A DNA stretch of 64,000 nt, taken from NCBI GenBank assembly GCA_024636975.1, contig JAGXGA010000029.1, positions 62,001 to 126,000 of the forward strand, in the 5' to 3' direction. The first letter of the stretch is position 1; each line of letters starts with the position of its first letter. Below, piece by piece: positions 10,201-19,906 of the stretch. Under the pieces are notes generated by a model. That model was not told the origin of the DNA and searched no databases. It was given only the letters and a program-made list of their open reading frames with translations. The position numbers were made by a program, and so were the translations under genes. This DNA is from Mariniphaga sp. (GTDB lineage Bacteria > Bacteroidota > Bacteroidia > Bacteroidales > Prolixibacteraceae).

Positions 10201-10933
10201 ATTTTTGGATGAGGTAATAGAAAAGAAAATGCTTCAGGCCAACGCAGTTTATGGTTTATGGGCAGCTAATTCGAATGGCGACGACATCATTTTATGGGAT
10301 GATGAAACAAAGCAAAAAGAGGCAGGACGTTTTTACCATCTCCGTCAGCAGGAGAAGAAAAAGCAGGAATCAGTCAATTTATGTCTGGCAGATTTTGTTG
10401 CACCATTGAGTTCCGGAAAAGCCGATTACTGCGGTGGGTTTGCAACCACTGCCGGAATTGGTATAGAACCCTGGAAAGAAATGTACCGGAAGGATAACAA
10501 CGACTATAAAGCTATCATGCTGGAAGCCCTTGCCGACAGACTAAGCGAAGCCTTTGCCGAACTGCTTCATGAGAAAATCAGGAAAGAATTCTGGGGGTAT
10601 GCAACAAATGAGAACCTCTCACAGGAAGAGCTTCAGCGGGTTAAATACCAGGGAATACGTCCTGCACTGGGCTATCCTGCCTGTCCTGAACATTCTGAGA
10701 AAGAAACCCTTTTCAACCTGCTGAAAGCTGAAGAGGTGGGCATAAACTTAACTGAGCATTACGCCATGTACCCCAATGCATCGGTCTCAGGTGAGTATTT
10801 TGCACACCCGGAATCGCGGTATTTCAGCCTTGAAAAAATAGGCCGTGATCAGGTTGAAGATTATGCAAGACGAAAAGGAAAGCCAGTTGAATTTATTGAA
10901 AAATTTCTGCCTTCAAACCTTAATTACAAATGA
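7268..10933 (+). CDS. metH: Cobalamin-dependent methionine synthase
   Basis: MetH transfers a methyl group from methyltetrahydrofolate through cobalamin to homocysteine. All modules are present: the homocysteine domain with the zinc motif GGCCGTTP, the pterin domain with FMNIGERCN, the B12 cap domain, the B12 domain with GDVHDIGKN, and the C-terminal activation domain with the SAM-binding motif [12 protein letters not shown]. An in-frame ATG at 7208 would add 20 residues. I prefer 7268 because it gives 1221 residues, close to the E. coli protein, and puts the cobalt-ligating histidine at 757, next to E. coli His759. The gene is monocistronic as far as can be seen and stands behind a structured leader. 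No flavodoxin-type reductase lies beside it. The genome also carries a separate corrinoid methyltransferase set at 50.8-55.1 kb. Confidence 0.96.
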   Translation: MIKKDIQKELESRVLVLDGAMGSLLQDYRLTEEDYRGKLLNDTTHDQKGNNDILSLTHPEVISEIHTKYLEAGADIILTNTFNANRISQTDYNTQHLVYEMNKSSAEIARKVADQYTEQNSDKPRFVAGTLGPTNKTLSLSPDVNDPGYRAVTFDEVKEAYLEQVEGLIDGGADLFLIETIFDTLNAKAAIFAVEESLEKRNIRLPLMISGTITDASGRTLSGQTLEAFLNSVSHIDLLSVGLNCSLGATDLRPYVKELSQKASFHISAHPNAGLPNQFGGYDETPEIMAGFLKEYLDNSYVNIIGGCCGTTPDHIREFAKMAVHARPHRMNPKDEHTRLSGLEPVTLTPEANFMNIGERCNVSGSRKFARLIRDKKYEEALAVARDQVENGAQVIDVNFDDAMLDAEKEMVTFLNLMMAEPDIARVPVMVDSSKWKVIEAGLKCLQGKAIVNSISLKEGEESFIEQASTIKRFGAAAVVMAFDEKGQADSYERRQEICMRAYTILTERVKFPPQDIIFDPNVLTIGTGMEEHSNYAIDFINSVRWIKENLPHAKTSGGISNVSFSFRGNDVVREAMHSVFLYHAIRAGLDMGIVNPGMLQIYDEIPKDLLERTEDLVLNRRADATERLLEFAEQVIQEDRKEVKKDEWRQLPLEKRLEHALVKGIPDYVDQDMAEALEKYQPALNIIEQPLMNGMNVVGELFGSGKMFLPQVIKSARVMKKAVAYLLPYIEADKARMKDTSIQKRVLLATVKGDVHDIGKNIVGVVLACNNYDIIDLGVMVPTEKILDTAIKEKVDIVGLSGLITPSLEMMADIAREMERRKMNIPLLIGGATTSKIHTAVKIETEYSRPVVHVKDASLAVNVVSALVSNNEKYIQTVKDDYEQVRQFQVQRKPKEYLRLEEARANRPTIDWDSGPIYRPNVLGVHKLMDYPISELREYIDWTFFFMTWGMKGLYPQIFDDESQGEVARKLYDEANEFLDEVIEKKMLQANAVYGLWAANSNGDDIILWDDETKQKEAGRFYHLRQQEKKKQESVNLCLADFVAPLSSGKADYCGGFATTAGIGIEPWKEMYRKDNNDYKAIMLEALADRLSEAFAELLHEKIRKEFWGYATNENLSQEELQRVKYQGIRPALGYPACPEHSEKETLFNLLKAEEVGINLTEHYAMYPNASVSGEYFAHPESRYFSLEKIGRDQVEDYARRKGKPVEFIEKFLPSNLNYK

Positions 10934-11178
10934 AGCTTTTGCTTTAGTTAATCATTCTGAATCTAATACAACATTAAAGACTTTCTGTCACCATGACCAG
11001 AAAAAACTTTAAATGCATCTACAAATGTATGCATGACGTGAAGGATATGCTGCCAATAGATTGCATCAGGAAATTATAGCCGATTACTGATTTTTTATCA
11101 GTTGCCACCCAGGGTCTGAGCCTTAATCTTAAATACATGATTTTCATCAGGAACGTCCACGAAATAAAGACAATTAAT

Positions 11179-11186
11179 TAATTTTG
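11179..11186 (+). promoter_or_regulatory. Putative -7 promoter box (TAATTTTG)
   Basis: TAATTTTG matches the Bacteroidota -7 consensus TANNTTTG and lies 37 bases before the DUF1080 start codon. No good -33 TTTG is present at the usual spacing, so support is moderate. The remaining 289 bases between metH and this gene show only weak palindromes and no gene. Confidence 0.4.
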
Positions 11187-11222
11187 TGAATAGTATTAAG
11201 AGAAATTAAAAACTAATTAATC

Positions 11223-11948
11223 ATGAAATTTCAATTCCAACTGCTTTACTTTTTATTCAGCATTGCAGTTGCAGGATGTTCTTTCTCAGAGTCAGAAATA
11301 AACACACTTACAAAAAAGGAAGTTAAGAAAGGCTGGAAACTTCTGATAGACGGAAAATCACTTGATAACTGGAAAACTTTTAACGGCGGTGAAGTAATTG
11401 GCTGGAGAATTGAGGACGGAATTCTTTATAACTCCGGTAAAGGTTCCAGCCATGGGGGCGACATCATTACAAAAGATGAGTTTCAAAATTTTGAGCTGTA
11501 CCTTGAATGGAAGGTTGGTTCTGAAAGCAATTCAGGCATCTTTTTTCATGCGCAGGAGGGTATAGTAAACGCCATTCATGAGTCGGGTCCCGAATACCAG
11601 CTTATTGACGACAAGGGGTGGCCTTCTCAGTTAAACGACAGTCAGTATTCAGGAGCCAATTACGATATGCATCCTCCCGAAAACGCCAGTATGGCGCCTC
11701 CCGGTGAATGGAACAAGACCCGGCTGATTGTAAAAGGGTCCAATGTGGAACATTGGCTAAACAGCAAAAAGGTAGTGGAATATGAACTTTGGAATGAGGA
11801 ATGGCGTAATCTGAAAAACAACAGCAAATGGAAAAATATGCCTCATTACGGCACTGCTAAAAAAGGACATATAGGACTGCAGGACCACGGAGGCCTGACA
11901 ATGTTCAGGAACATAAAAATCAGGGAGTTGAATAAAACAGGCAAATAA
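11223..11948 (+). CDS. DUF1080 (3-keto-disaccharide hydrolase) lipoprotein
   Basis: This 241-residue secreted lipoprotein has a signal peptide ending in the lipobox VAGC near residue 19. The rest is a single concanavalin-like DUF1080 domain, marked by WKLLIDGKSLDNW, the GGDIITKDEFQNFELYLEW strand and the SGIFFHAQE turn. Family members have been described as 3-keto-glycoside hydrolases that work with Gfo/Idh/MocA-type dehydrogenases, and many relatives occur in glycan-degrading Bacteroidota. Here the gene stands alone behind metH, so its partner is not evident. It is predicted to be anchored in the outer or inner membrane facing the periplasm or the cell surface. Confidence 0.85.
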   Translation: MKFQFQLLYFLFSIAVAGCSFSESEINTLTKKEVKKGWKLLIDGKSLDNWKTFNGGEVIGWRIEDGILYNSGKGSSHGGDIITKDEFQNFELYLEWKVGSESNSGIFFHAQEGIVNAIHESGPEYQLIDDKGWPSQLNDSQYSGANYDMHPPENASMAPPGEWNKTRLIVKGSNVEHWLNSKKVVEYELWNEEWRNLKNNSKWKNMPHYGTAKKGHIGLQDHGGLTMFRNIKIRELNKTGK

Positions 11949-12053
11949 AATTGTTAAGGCCTGAAGAGTTACCCAACCGAAACTCTGCATTTATAATGTT
12001 ATCAAAACATCAGCCGTGTCACTATTCCACAGGCTAAAGTTTCTCTAAACCAT

Positions 12054-12061
12054 TATATTTG
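12054..12061 (+). promoter_or_regulatory. Putative -7 promoter box (TATATTTG)
   Basis: TATATTTG matches TANNTTTG and ends 17 bases before the ATG of the CPBP protease gene, implying a very short leader. A -33 element is not obvious. Confidence 0.4.
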
Positions 12062-12078
12062 CAATAAAAAAAGTTGCT

Positions 12079-13026
12079 ATGAGAATAACTGCTTTCCATG
12101 GAATGAAGCCTTTTTCACAGCTAATGTTTTCAGCATTTGTAATTTTGGTCTGCTTTTTAGTCTTTATGCTGATTGGAATGTTAGCTGCCATTCCGCTTTT
12201 CGGACTGGACTCCATGCTGAGCATGCCCACAATGAATGACCTGACGAACCCTGAAAGCATGCGCTTATTAAAATTCCTGCAGGTGGTGCAGTCTATTGGG
12301 TTGTTTATTGTTCCACCCTTCATTCTTGCATGGCTTTTTTATGGCAACACAGAAGAATACCTGTTCCTGAATAAAAAACCATCCACTGTTTCGTACATAT
12401 TGGTTGTTGTAATGGTTTTCTTCACTTTACCCCTAATCAATTTTATAGGTGTATGGAACAACCAGATGCAGTTTCCCGAATGGCTTTCAGGTGTGGAAGA
12501 CTGGATGAAAAATGCAGAAGACAGGGCAGCTGAACTAACGGAAGCCTTCCTTAAAGTTGAATCGATTGGCGGGCTGATGTTTAACCTGTTTATGATTGCC
12601 TTCCTGCCAGCCATTGGCGAAGAACTGCTTTTTCGCGGGGTCATTCAACGTATTTTCACCAGCTGGACCAGAAACCACCATTGGGGAATATGGATTTCTG
12701 CCATACTTTTTAGTGCCTTACATATACAGTTTTACGGTTTTGTACCACGACTGCTGCTTGGTGTTCTTTTCGGCTACCTGCTGGTCTGGAGCGGTTCCAT
12801 GTGGTTGCCAATCATAGCGCATTTCTTCAACAATGCCTTTGCAGTGATAGCCATGTATCTCGTGGATAATAATATACTAAATCCCCGGGTAGAGGAAATT
12901 GGCTCTACTTCTGACAGCTATTATGCCGCTGTATTGAGCCTGGTATTGGTAATTATTATAATGTTTTTGATTAAAAAAGATAATCGGGAGAACGAATTGA
13001 AACCTGCCAGCGAGTTTGCTGAATAA
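12079..13026 (+). CDS. CPBP family intramembrane metalloprotease
   Basis: This 315-residue polytopic membrane protein belongs to the CAAX protease/bacteriocin-processing (CPBP, Abi) family. The family motifs are all present: EELLFRG with the glutamate pair and arginine (about residues 181-187), a histidine in ALHIQFYG, and HFFNN in the last motif. About eight hydrophobic segments are visible, including the first at residues 15-40 and the last near 275-295. Bacterial members process small peptides or act in unknown membrane proteolysis; the substrate here is not indicated. It has its own candidate -7 box and is followed by a hairpin terminator shared with the convergent GH31 gene. Confidence 0.88.
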   Translation: MRITAFHGMKPFSQLMFSAFVILVCFLVFMLIGMLAAIPLFGLDSMLSMPTMNDLTNPESMRLLKFLQVVQSIGLFIVPPFILAWLFYGNTEEYLFLNKKPSTVSYILVVVMVFFTLPLINFIGVWNNQMQFPEWLSGVEDWMKNAEDRAAELTEAFLKVESIGGLMFNLFMIAFLPAIGEELLFRGVIQRIFTSWTRNHHWGIWISAILFSALHIQFYGFVPRLLLGVLFGYLLVWSGSMWLPIIAHFFNNAFAVIAMYLVDNNILNPRVEEIGSTSDSYYAAVLSLVLVIIIMFLIKKDNRENELKPASEFAE

Positions 13027-13214
13027 TCTGTTTCTGAACAGCTTCAAACTGTTCGCTCCATGTCAAGTAGTCTAATTATTCCACCTACTAAGAGTAGCAG
13101 CAAACAGCCCACCTAAAGTTATCGTATATCTGCACCTTAACTGCAAACTTTAACAGCATTAGTTCAATGAATACTTAAGTCAGGTATAGATGCTTAATGA
13201 TTTTAGATATTAGT

Positions 13215-13260
13215 CAAAAAAAATGCCGGATAATTTTTAATACCCGGCATTCCATTTTTT
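13215..13260 (-). terminator. Rho-independent terminator of the GH31 gene (probably bidirectional)
   Basis: AATGCCGG (13222-13229) pairs with CCGGCATT (13244-13251) around a 14-base A+T loop. On the minus strand the stem is followed directly by a run of T (plus-strand A run 13216-13223), 8 bases after the GH31 stop codon. On the plus strand a T6 run follows four bases later, so it can also end transcription of the CPBP gene. Confidence 0.85.
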
Positions 13261-15658
13261 ATTTACTCACTCTTAGCTTTATACCCTTTGATTCGAGAGG
13301 ATTTTCATTCAATCTGAAGGAATTTCCCGATTTATTCAGATTCACTTCCTCCAGTTGCTGATCGGACGGAAGGCATAGCAATCCTTTGGCAGTTTTAGCA
13401 TCGGAAGCATAAACTTTCAGTTCCAGTTCCGACCAATCCATATACTGTGTCGATTGTGCCAGTTTAATATGCGGAATTGCAGCACCATCCTTTACAAGAA
13501 TAACAGCCGGTACTTCACCTGCTTCAATATGATGCCATCCTTTATCGTATACTTTTCCTGTCTGGTAGTCAATCCATTTTCCCCCCGGCAGGTAAACATC
13601 CCTGCTGGTTACGTTTTCAAATAAAGGGGCCACCAGCATGTCGGCACCAAAAAGGTAAGCATCATCAACCAACCAGGCTCCGGCATCTTCAGGATACTCG
13701 ATAAACATTGCGCGCATCATAGGCAAGCCATTTACAGCTGAATGCTTCGACTGGGCATATATGTATGGCATCAATTTATACCTCATTTCAGTGGCCAGAC
13801 GGAAAGCATCATTAAAGCTTTCGTTATACTCCCAGGGTTCTTTGGGAGGAGCGCCATGGGTCCGTGAATGGGATGAAAGCAATCCAAATGGCAACCAGCG
13901 ACGGTATATGTCTTCAGGTGTGCGTTGAACAAACCCTCCTATGTCGTGGCTCCAGAAGGTAAAACCGGATAAGCCAAGCGACAGACCCGAACGCAGCGTA
14001 GCAGCCATGGCAGTATTTGTGTTGGCTGCATCACCTCCCCAGTGCAACGGGTAGCGCTGGCTGCCGGCCCATGTCGACCGTGCCCATATAATATTTTCAC
14101 CGGTTACTTCTTTGGTAATATCAGCAACCACTTTGTTGTAGCGCAAGGGGTACAAGTTATGCTCATAAAAACCGGTACGTCCTGAAGCATATATACCATC
14201 GGCAGGAGCAGCCTCTCCAAAATCAACCTTAATGGCACCCACACCCAGTTCGAGGAGCCCTTTGATTTTATCCTGGTACCACTCAATGGCATCAGGGTTT
14301 GAAAAGTCAAGCACGGCATCTTCATACGGAATGTTTCCCTTGGCATTTTTTACATACAATCCTTTCTCTACGATTTCAGGAAACAGGCTGTTTTTGGGAA
14401 CAAAATAAGGCAACTGCCATAAGCTGGTTTTGAATCCCATACTATCAAGGTCTTCTATCATTCCTTCAGGATCAGCAAAACGTGAAGGAGCAAACTTGTA
14501 ATCGCTGCGCCAGTCCACTTCAAACCAACCGGTATCGAAATGTATTACATCGCTTGGAATACGGTTCTCACGTAATTGTCTTGCAACCCTTCGTCCGTCT
14601 TCCTCTGAAAAGTATGTAATACGGCTCATCCACAGACCAAACGACCACAGCGGAGGCATGGAAGCTTTTCCTGTTAAGTCGGTATAGGCATCAAGAATCT
14701 CTTTCGGTTCGCCCAGGAAAACAAATAAATCGAGCTCTTCATCGCCTATCATTAATGACATTGTCCCATTGAAGTACTTTCCAAAATCGCAGGTAATGGG
14801 CGAAGAAGTGTGCATAAACATACCGTACCCCCTGCTGCTCATAAAAAAAGGAATGGGCTTATACATGGTTTCATTCTGAACCCCGTTGGGGTCATCAATC
14901 CAAAGCACCACCTTCTGCCCGCGCTTGTCGAGCCCTTTGAAATTCTCACCGGTTCCGTAGAACTTCTCTCCCGGCGACAGGTTAAAAACGGCATTCATGC
15001 TTCTTGAATAATCAGTGGCACGGCGTACAAACGAGAATGGATTTACAGGCGTGTAAGTACCGGTGTTATCAGTAGGGTGGTTGGTTTTCGTGAGCAGCTT
15101 TCCATCAGCATCATAAAATTCAACATGCCACGGATGTTCACGAACGATAACCGAGCCATACCTGTTTGAATACTGATGCCCGCCCTGAATTTTTGAGTAT
15201 GCCCAGGTATCGTCTTTGGGAGCATGTCCGTTTATCAGCATAAGCGACTCCTCATTTGATTTAGCTTCGATACCCGATTTCATGCGTATACGAACCGTAC
15301 TTGGAGAAGTAAACTCAAGTGCAAAGCCCATTTTAGGATGGGTTTCATATTCCACTCCCGGAAATTCATTTCCCTCTACCTGGGTCAGACCTGCAAGGGT
15401 ATTGTTAAAAGCATGACGTGTGCGAAACTGATGCCGCAACCATTTCACCTCACCTTGTCCTGTCTCAGGATTAAATGCAGTAAGACTGTCGGCCACAAAG
15501 TATGTATTGGCAAAATTATAGAATTCGGCACTTATATCCAGTGCATCGTTTAATAGTTTCTGGTTCGGCGCTCCAGAAGTCAGAGGCAACTGTGCAGATG
15601 CACTGCCTGCGAAGCCAACCATTAAAAATAGAATAAAGATATTCTTAAGTAATTTCAT
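13259..15658 (-). CDS. GH31 alpha-xylosidase/alpha-glucosidase, secreted
   Basis: This is a glycoside hydrolase family 31 enzyme of about 799 residues. The N-terminal beta-sandwich is followed by the (beta/alpha)8 barrel with the nucleophile in IKVDFGEAAP (about residue 476) and the acid/base aspartate in GGDAANTN (about residue 540). KVDFGE resembles the KTDFGE form seen in alpha-xylosidases such as YicI, so alpha-xylosidase activity on xyloglucan-type oligosaccharides is more likely than plain alpha-glucosidase. I chose the ATG at 15658 rather than 15679 because a clean signal peptide (MKLLKNIFILFLMVGFAGSA) starts there. It lies downstream of the GH2 gene on the same strand with a gap of about 140 bases, so the two may work together on galactosylated xyloglucan. 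A strong terminator follows. Confidence 0.9.
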   Translation of the reverse strand: MKLLKNIFILFLMVGFAGSASAQLPLTSGAPNQKLLNDALDISAEFYNFANTYFVADSLTAFNPETGQGEVKWLRHQFRTRHAFNNTLAGLTQVEGNEFPGVEYETHPKMGFALEFTSPSTVRIRMKSGIEAKSNEESLMLINGHAPKDDTWAYSKIQGGHQYSNRYGSVIVREHPWHVEFYDADGKLLTKTNHPTDNTGTYTPVNPFSFVRRATDYSRSMNAVFNLSPGEKFYGTGENFKGLDKRGQKVVLWIDDPNGVQNETMYKPIPFFMSSRGYGMFMHTSSPITCDFGKYFNGTMSLMIGDEELDLFVFLGEPKEILDAYTDLTGKASMPPLWSFGLWMSRITYFSEEDGRRVARQLRENRIPSDVIHFDTGWFEVDWRSDYKFAPSRFADPEGMIEDLDSMGFKTSLWQLPYFVPKNSLFPEIVEKGLYVKNAKGNIPYEDAVLDFSNPDAIEWYQDKIKGLLELGVGAIKVDFGEAAPADGIYASGRTGFYEHNLYPLRYNKVVADITKEVTGENIIWARSTWAGSQRYPLHWGGDAANTNTAMAATLRSGLSLGLSGFTFWSHDIGGFVQRTPEDIYRRWLPFGLLSSHSRTHGAPPKEPWEYNESFNDAFRLATEMRYKLMPYIYAQSKHSAVNGLPMMRAMFIEYPEDAGAWLVDDAYLFGADMLVAPLFENVTSRDVYLPGGKWIDYQTGKVYDKGWHHIEAGEVPAVILVKDGAAIPHIKLAQSTQYMDWSELELKVYASDAKTAKGLLCLPSDQQLEEVNLNKSGNSFRLNENPLESKGIKLRVSK

Positions 15659-15802
15659 CTGTATAAAGTTTATAATCATTTTACAACTGGTGACTGCCTG
15701 TAGGGCGGTCAGATAATTCTATACTCGCATAAATAAACGGGAAAATCATAGAAACATTATTTTTAAATTCCCTGTTCATACTCAACACATAAAAGAAGAA
15801 AT

Positions 15803-18316
15803 CTAATTCAGTTTAATTTCCACATTTGCCGGTTCAAGATTTCCGGCTGTGGCAGTCAGTATAACATTTCCGCTTTTCTCTCCTGCCTGCAACACCACCA
15901 GGCATTTGCCATTGAACGCTTTTATAGTAGAACCTTTCATTGATTCATGGCTTACCGGATTACCATTATCAACACCGGCAAAAGTTGCATTACCATCGAC
16001 CTCAAAGATTACCTGATTACCGGCATTGGGAACGACAATTCCTGCATCATCAAGTACTTCTACTGTAATAAACGATAAATCGTAGCCATCGGCTGTAATC
16101 TCACTGCGATCGGCTGTAACTTTAAGTTTCGAAGGCTCACCGGCAGTCTTAATTTCTTTTTCAAGTACAACCTGTCCATCCTTACGGGAAACCGCTTTTA
16201 ATGTTCCGGGCTCAAATGGTATACGCCACACCAGGTGAAGGTCTTCTTCCCCCTTGACTTTTGTTCCGAGCGATTCACCGTTCAGGAAAAGCTCCACCTC
16301 ATCATCACTTGAATAAGCCCAGATATCAACCAATTGCCCGGGCTCCCAACCCGTCCAGTGCGGAAAAATGTGCAGCACATCCTTATCCGACCACTCGCTT
16401 TGGTACATGTAATAGATATCTTTCGGAAAGCCTGCCAGATCAATAATGCCGAAATAGGAACTTCGTGAAGGCCACCAGTAAGGTGTTGGTTCACCCAGAT
16501 AATCGAAACCGGTCCATATATAGGTCCCTGTGATATGATCGTATTTCTTAACAATTTTCCAGCTCCCTTCATGAGTAGAACCCCATGGCACATGGCAATT
16601 ATCATACGATGAACACTGCTGCTCCGGGTTACCGAAAGGCTTTCCGGTTGGCGGGTAACTGTCGGGCCAGATAAACATACTATCGGAAGGCATCTGGTAA
16701 AATCCCCTGGTCATCAATCCTGATGTGGATTCACTTACCAGAAAACTCTTCCCGGGATAGTTTTCATTAAAGTCTGCAAAGCTTTCATGGTGATAATTAA
16801 ACCCATAAATATCAAGCGCTTCTGACTTAAACAGGTTATTCCACGGGTTCACTTCATTGCAACCTGCTGTCACAGGCCGTGTGGGATCAAGGTTTTTTAC
16901 AATATTTACCAACTTGGCAGTAAGCAGTGAATTAACCGACATTTCACCCGAATTAATAACACTTTCATCTACATTCTTCTCAAAGTTAAGCAGGAAGTTA
17001 GCCTCCTGGATGCTTAGCGTATCTGCCTGGACATGCTCCCATTGCTCAAGCACTTCATTACCAATGCTCCACATCATCACCGAAGCGTGGTTCCTGTCGC
17101 GAAGAATATGATCGGTCAGATCACGCTCATGCCACTCTGGAAAATATTGGGAGTAATCATGCGGAGTTTTTCTTTTCCGCCACATATCAAAAGTTTCATT
17201 CTGCACCACAAATCCCATGCGGTCGCATAGCTCAAGAAGTTCGGGAGCAGGCGGGTTATGGGCAGTACGTATTGAGTTACACCCCATTTCTTTGAGAATC
17301 TCCAGCTGCCGCTCCAGTGCACGGACATTAACGGCAGCACCAAGGCAACCAAGGTCATGGTGCTGGCAAACACCCAACAGCTTAACTTTTTTCCCGTTCA
17401 GCAAAAAACCTTCATAAGGGTCAAATTCAAACTCACGTATGCCAAATGTTGTTTCATATTTATCAGTCAATTCCTCGTCGTTATACACATTGGAAACTAC
17501 TCTATGCAATGCCGGATTTTCTATATCCCACAATTCAGGGTTCTTTACATTGGTCTCTTGTTTTATTACACCCTTTTCCCCGGGGGCAAGCTTCTTCCAT
17601 TTTTCAGCTAAAGAAACCTGCTCACCAGCCTGATTGTAGATCAATGTTACAAGCCTGACATAAGTAGAATCGGGCAGGCGGTTTTCTATCGTAGTTTCTA
17701 TTGAAACCGTTGCATTCTGTTCGGTAACATAAGGTGTAGTAACATAAGTACCCCAATGGTCCACAAACAACTTCGAGGTTTTCACCAGCCATACATTCCT
17801 GTAAATGCCTGAACCGGAATACCACCTGGAATTTGGCTGCTCTGAATTATCGACCTTTACAGCCAGCACATTTTCTTCACCAAATTTCACATGAGGGGTA
17901 AGTTCATATCTTACTGATGAATATCCATAAGGCCGCATACCCAAATTTTGCCCATTAACCCATACCTCACCTTTTTGATAGATACCATCAAATTCAACAA
18001 ATATCTGCTTGTCTTTATCGGAAGCCGGCACCTCAAACGTCTTGCGGTACCATCCAATGCCACCAGGCAATGCACCACCGCCCGGAGAGGCTGGATGATC
18101 CTTGCTGAATTCACCTTCAATGCTCCAATCGTGGGGTAGATTCAACAGGCGCCATTCTGAGTCATCAAAGCCGGGAGTGGAAAAAGATTCTGAATCGGAA
18201 AGGGAAAATTTCCAGTCTTTTGTAAAACGGGACCTTACCCGTACATCATTTTCACTTTGCCTGTTGCATGATACAAGCAAAACAACTAAGGCAAATAATA
18301 GCCATGATTTCTTCAT
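15803..18316 (-). CDS. GH2 beta-galactosidase-like lipoprotein
   Basis: This 837-residue glycoside hydrolase family 2 protein has a lipoprotein signal (LLVSC at about residue 17), a sugar-binding jelly-roll, an Ig-like domain and the catalytic barrel. The acid/base glutamate lies in SIGNEVLEQW (about residue 418) and the nucleophile in VSESTSG (about 528). A DUF4982-type domain and an invasin-like Ig domain close the C-terminus, a layout common in Bacteroidota beta-galactosidases. I prefer the start at 18316 over the in-frame ATG at 18346: the signal peptide begins there, and the upstream ATG overlaps a -7 promoter box. Anchoring in the membrane and the adjacent GH31 enzyme suggest removal of terminal galactose from a hemicellulose side chain, but beta-glucuronidase or beta-mannosidase relatives cannot be excluded. 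Confidence 0.88.
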   Translation of the reverse strand: MKKSWLLFALVVLLVSCNRQSENDVRVRSRFTKDWKFSLSDSESFSTPGFDDSEWRLLNLPHDWSIEGEFSKDHPASPGGGALPGGIGWYRKTFEVPASDKDKQIFVEFDGIYQKGEVWVNGQNLGMRPYGYSSVRYELTPHVKFGEENVLAVKVDNSEQPNSRWYSGSGIYRNVWLVKTSKLFVDHWGTYVTTPYVTEQNATVSIETTIENRLPDSTYVRLVTLIYNQAGEQVSLAEKWKKLAPGEKGVIKQETNVKNPELWDIENPALHRVVSNVYNDEELTDKYETTFGIREFEFDPYEGFLLNGKKVKLLGVCQHHDLGCLGAAVNVRALERQLEILKEMGCNSIRTAHNPPAPELLELCDRMGFVVQNETFDMWRKRKTPHDYSQYFPEWHERDLTDHILRDRNHASVMMWSIGNEVLEQWEHVQADTLSIQEANFLLNFEKNVDESVINSGEMSVNSLLTAKLVNIVKNLDPTRPVTAGCNEVNPWNNLFKSEALDIYGFNYHHESFADFNENYPGKSFLVSESTSGLMTRGFYQMPSDSMFIWPDSYPPTGKPFGNPEQQCSSYDNCHVPWGSTHEGSWKIVKKYDHITGTYIWTGFDYLGEPTPYWWPSRSSYFGIIDLAGFPKDIYYMYQSEWSDKDVLHIFPHWTGWEPGQLVDIWAYSSDDEVELFLNGESLGTKVKGEEDLHLVWRIPFEPGTLKAVSRKDGQVVLEKEIKTAGEPSKLKVTADRSEITADGYDLSFITVEVLDDAGIVVPNAGNQVIFEVDGNATFAGVDNGNPVSHESMKGSTIKAFNGKCLVVLQAGEKSGNVILTATAGNLEPANVEIKLN

Positions 18317-18343
18317 TTTTATCAGGTTAATGATGATTGCCTG

Positions 18344-18351
18344 CAAAAATA
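18344..18351 (-). promoter_or_regulatory. -7 promoter box (TATTTTTG) of the GH2 gene
   Basis: The minus strand reads TATTTTTG, matching TANNTTTG, 28 bases before the preferred GH2 start at 18316. It overlaps the alternative ATG at 18346 and so argues against that start. No -33 TTTG is seen at normal spacing. Confidence 0.5.
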
Positions 18352-18386
18352 AAAAAATGAAGCACAGTTATTGTGAAAAATACAAA

Positions 18387-19127
18387 TTAGTTAAATTCGA
18401 AAAGTAAATCCACCTGCATCCCCTCCGACTTCAGCTTTTTCTTTTCGTTACGCCTGAATACATAAACAATTCCATACTCCTGCGCATGCTGTCGTCGGTT
18501 TTTGGGAGGCAAATTTCCCATGGTTTCCTCGATTTCAGTCCATATTTTGCTGATAAACTCATTGGTAGATTTTCGCAAGTTCTGCAGTTTCTCGTATGAA
18601 CGAAGTGTATTTCTTTTCAGGTTTTGCTGAAAAATCGCAGTTTCGTTAAATTCCTCCACTTTAACTTTCACCAGCGCAATAGAGGGATTGTAAATTGGGC
18701 TGCCCCCTTTTTGCATACGTTTCTGCTCACCCTGGATGATCTTTTTGCCCCACTCCAGAATTTCCTGCTCAGAAGTTATGGAAGGAACTTTACCACCGGA
18801 ATCCTGTAAGCCATAAAAAGCCAGCACATCCTCCTTCAGCTCCTCCCGTTCAATATTCATAAAAAGCACCTGAATGAAATGAGAAACGTATAAACGGGCT
18901 TTTTCAAATGCACCCTTATATTTTACATTCTTTTCCGATTCGATCTTCACCTCAAGTACATGATGTGTCAGGTGGTTTTCAAAATTTGTTTTGATGTTTT
19001 TTAATTCGAACAAGGTGTGCTTCGAAAAGGCAAGCTTCCCTGCATCACGATCGGAAGCAATATTAAGTGCGGCTTCCAGCGCACGGAGCCGGGCTTTATC
19101 CGTAGTTGGCAATCGGCGGTATGGCAT
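18387..19127 (-). CDS. Conserved hypothetical protein
   Basis: I do not recognise this 246-residue protein. It has no signal peptide and no membrane segment, is rich in charged residues (notably K and E), and looks mostly helical with possible coiled-coil stretches around residues 165-215 (LKRNTLRSYEKLQNLRK). Composition and codon use look like those of its neighbours, and the reading frame is long and free of breaks, so it is very probably a real cytoplasmic protein. It lies 70 bases upstream of the GH2 gene on the same strand, with a promoter box for GH2 in between, and diverges from rdgB. No function is proposed. Confidence 0.75.
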   Translation of the reverse strand: MPYRRLPTTDKARLRALEAALNIASDRDAGKLAFSKHTLFELKNIKTNFENHLTHHVLEVKIESEKNVKYKGAFEKARLYVSHFIQVLFMNIEREELKEDVLAFYGLQDSGGKVPSITSEQEILEWGKKIIQGEQKRMQKGGSPIYNPSIALVKVKVEEFNETAIFQQNLKRNTLRSYEKLQNLRKSTNEFISKIWTEIEETMGNLPPKNRRQHAQEYGIVYVFRRNEKKKLKSEGMQVDLLFEFN

Positions 19128-19316
19128 ATTTTAATTCATTACTGTTTATGCGAAGTTACGAGTTTTTATGGGCCCGTTCACACTGTTCGCACAACAATTT
19201 ATGCACATTTCATTGTGAATAAAACCGGCACCTTTCAATGGGAAAAATAACAGTTAACAACCAATCAACAGTAATTCTGTGTGCATTTTGCCTATTTTTA
19301 CACAAAATACAATTGC

Positions 19317-19901
19317 ATGGAATTAGTTTTTGCTACCAATAACCTGCACAAGCTTGAAGAACTGCAGGCTTTATTAGGGTCCCACTTCAAACTTAAAAGT
19401 CTGAAAGACATCGGGTGCAATGAAGATATTCCTGAGGAGCAGCCAACCCTGGAAGGAAATGCCCGGCAAAAGGCATTTTTTATTTTCAACAACTACGGAT
19501 ATAACTGTTTTGCTGATGATACCGGTCTTGAAATTGATGCGCTCGAAGGTGATCCGGGAGTTTACTCGGCTCGTTATGCAGGTGAAGCTAAAGACCCGCA
19601 GGCGAATATGAACAAAGTAATGCATCAGCTTGAAAAAATAAATAATCGGAAAGCACGTTTTAGAACTGTGATATCACTTGTAATAAACAGTAATGAGAAA
19701 CAGTTTGAAGGAATAGTGGAAGGTGAAATCACAAGGGAAAAAAGAGGCGACTCCGGGTTTGGTTATGATCCTGTTTTTATGCCGGAAGGCTACAACAAAA
19801 CATTTGCTGAGATGAGTATGAAGGAAAAAAATCAAATCAGCCACCGTGCCCGGGCAGTACAAAAACTGGTTGAATATTTACGCCAAATTGAAAACATCTG
19901 A
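19317..19901 (+). CDS. rdgB: Non-canonical purine NTP pyrophosphatase (RdgB/HAM1)
   Basis: RdgB hydrolyses dITP, ITP and XTP to monophosphates and so keeps deaminated purines out of DNA. The 194-residue protein starts with [15 protein letters not shown], the family's substrate-loop signature, followed by [12 protein letters not shown] with the catalytic aspartate, [10 protein letters not shown], and [13 protein letters not shown] longer in-frame start at 19281 exists, but all relatives begin at the ELVFATNN strand, so 19317 is preferred. It is followed by porZ after 5 bases and probably shares a transcript with porZ and recO. Confidence 0.95.
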   Translation: MELVFATNNLHKLEELQALLGSHFKLKSLKDIGCNEDIPEEQPTLEGNARQKAFFIFNNYGYNCFADDTGLEIDALEGDPGVYSARYAGEAKDPQANMNKVMHQLEKINNRKARFRTVISLVINSNEKQFEGIVEGEITREKRGDSGFGYDPVFMPEGYNKTFAEMSMKEKNQISHRARAVQKLVEYLRQIENI

Positions 19902-19906
19902 AACGT

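Noticed and set aside
11086-11102. ACTGAT-N5-ATCAGT hairpin after metH
   Set aside because: A 6-bp A+T-rich stem without a T run and more than 150 bases from the metH stop is too weak to call a terminator.
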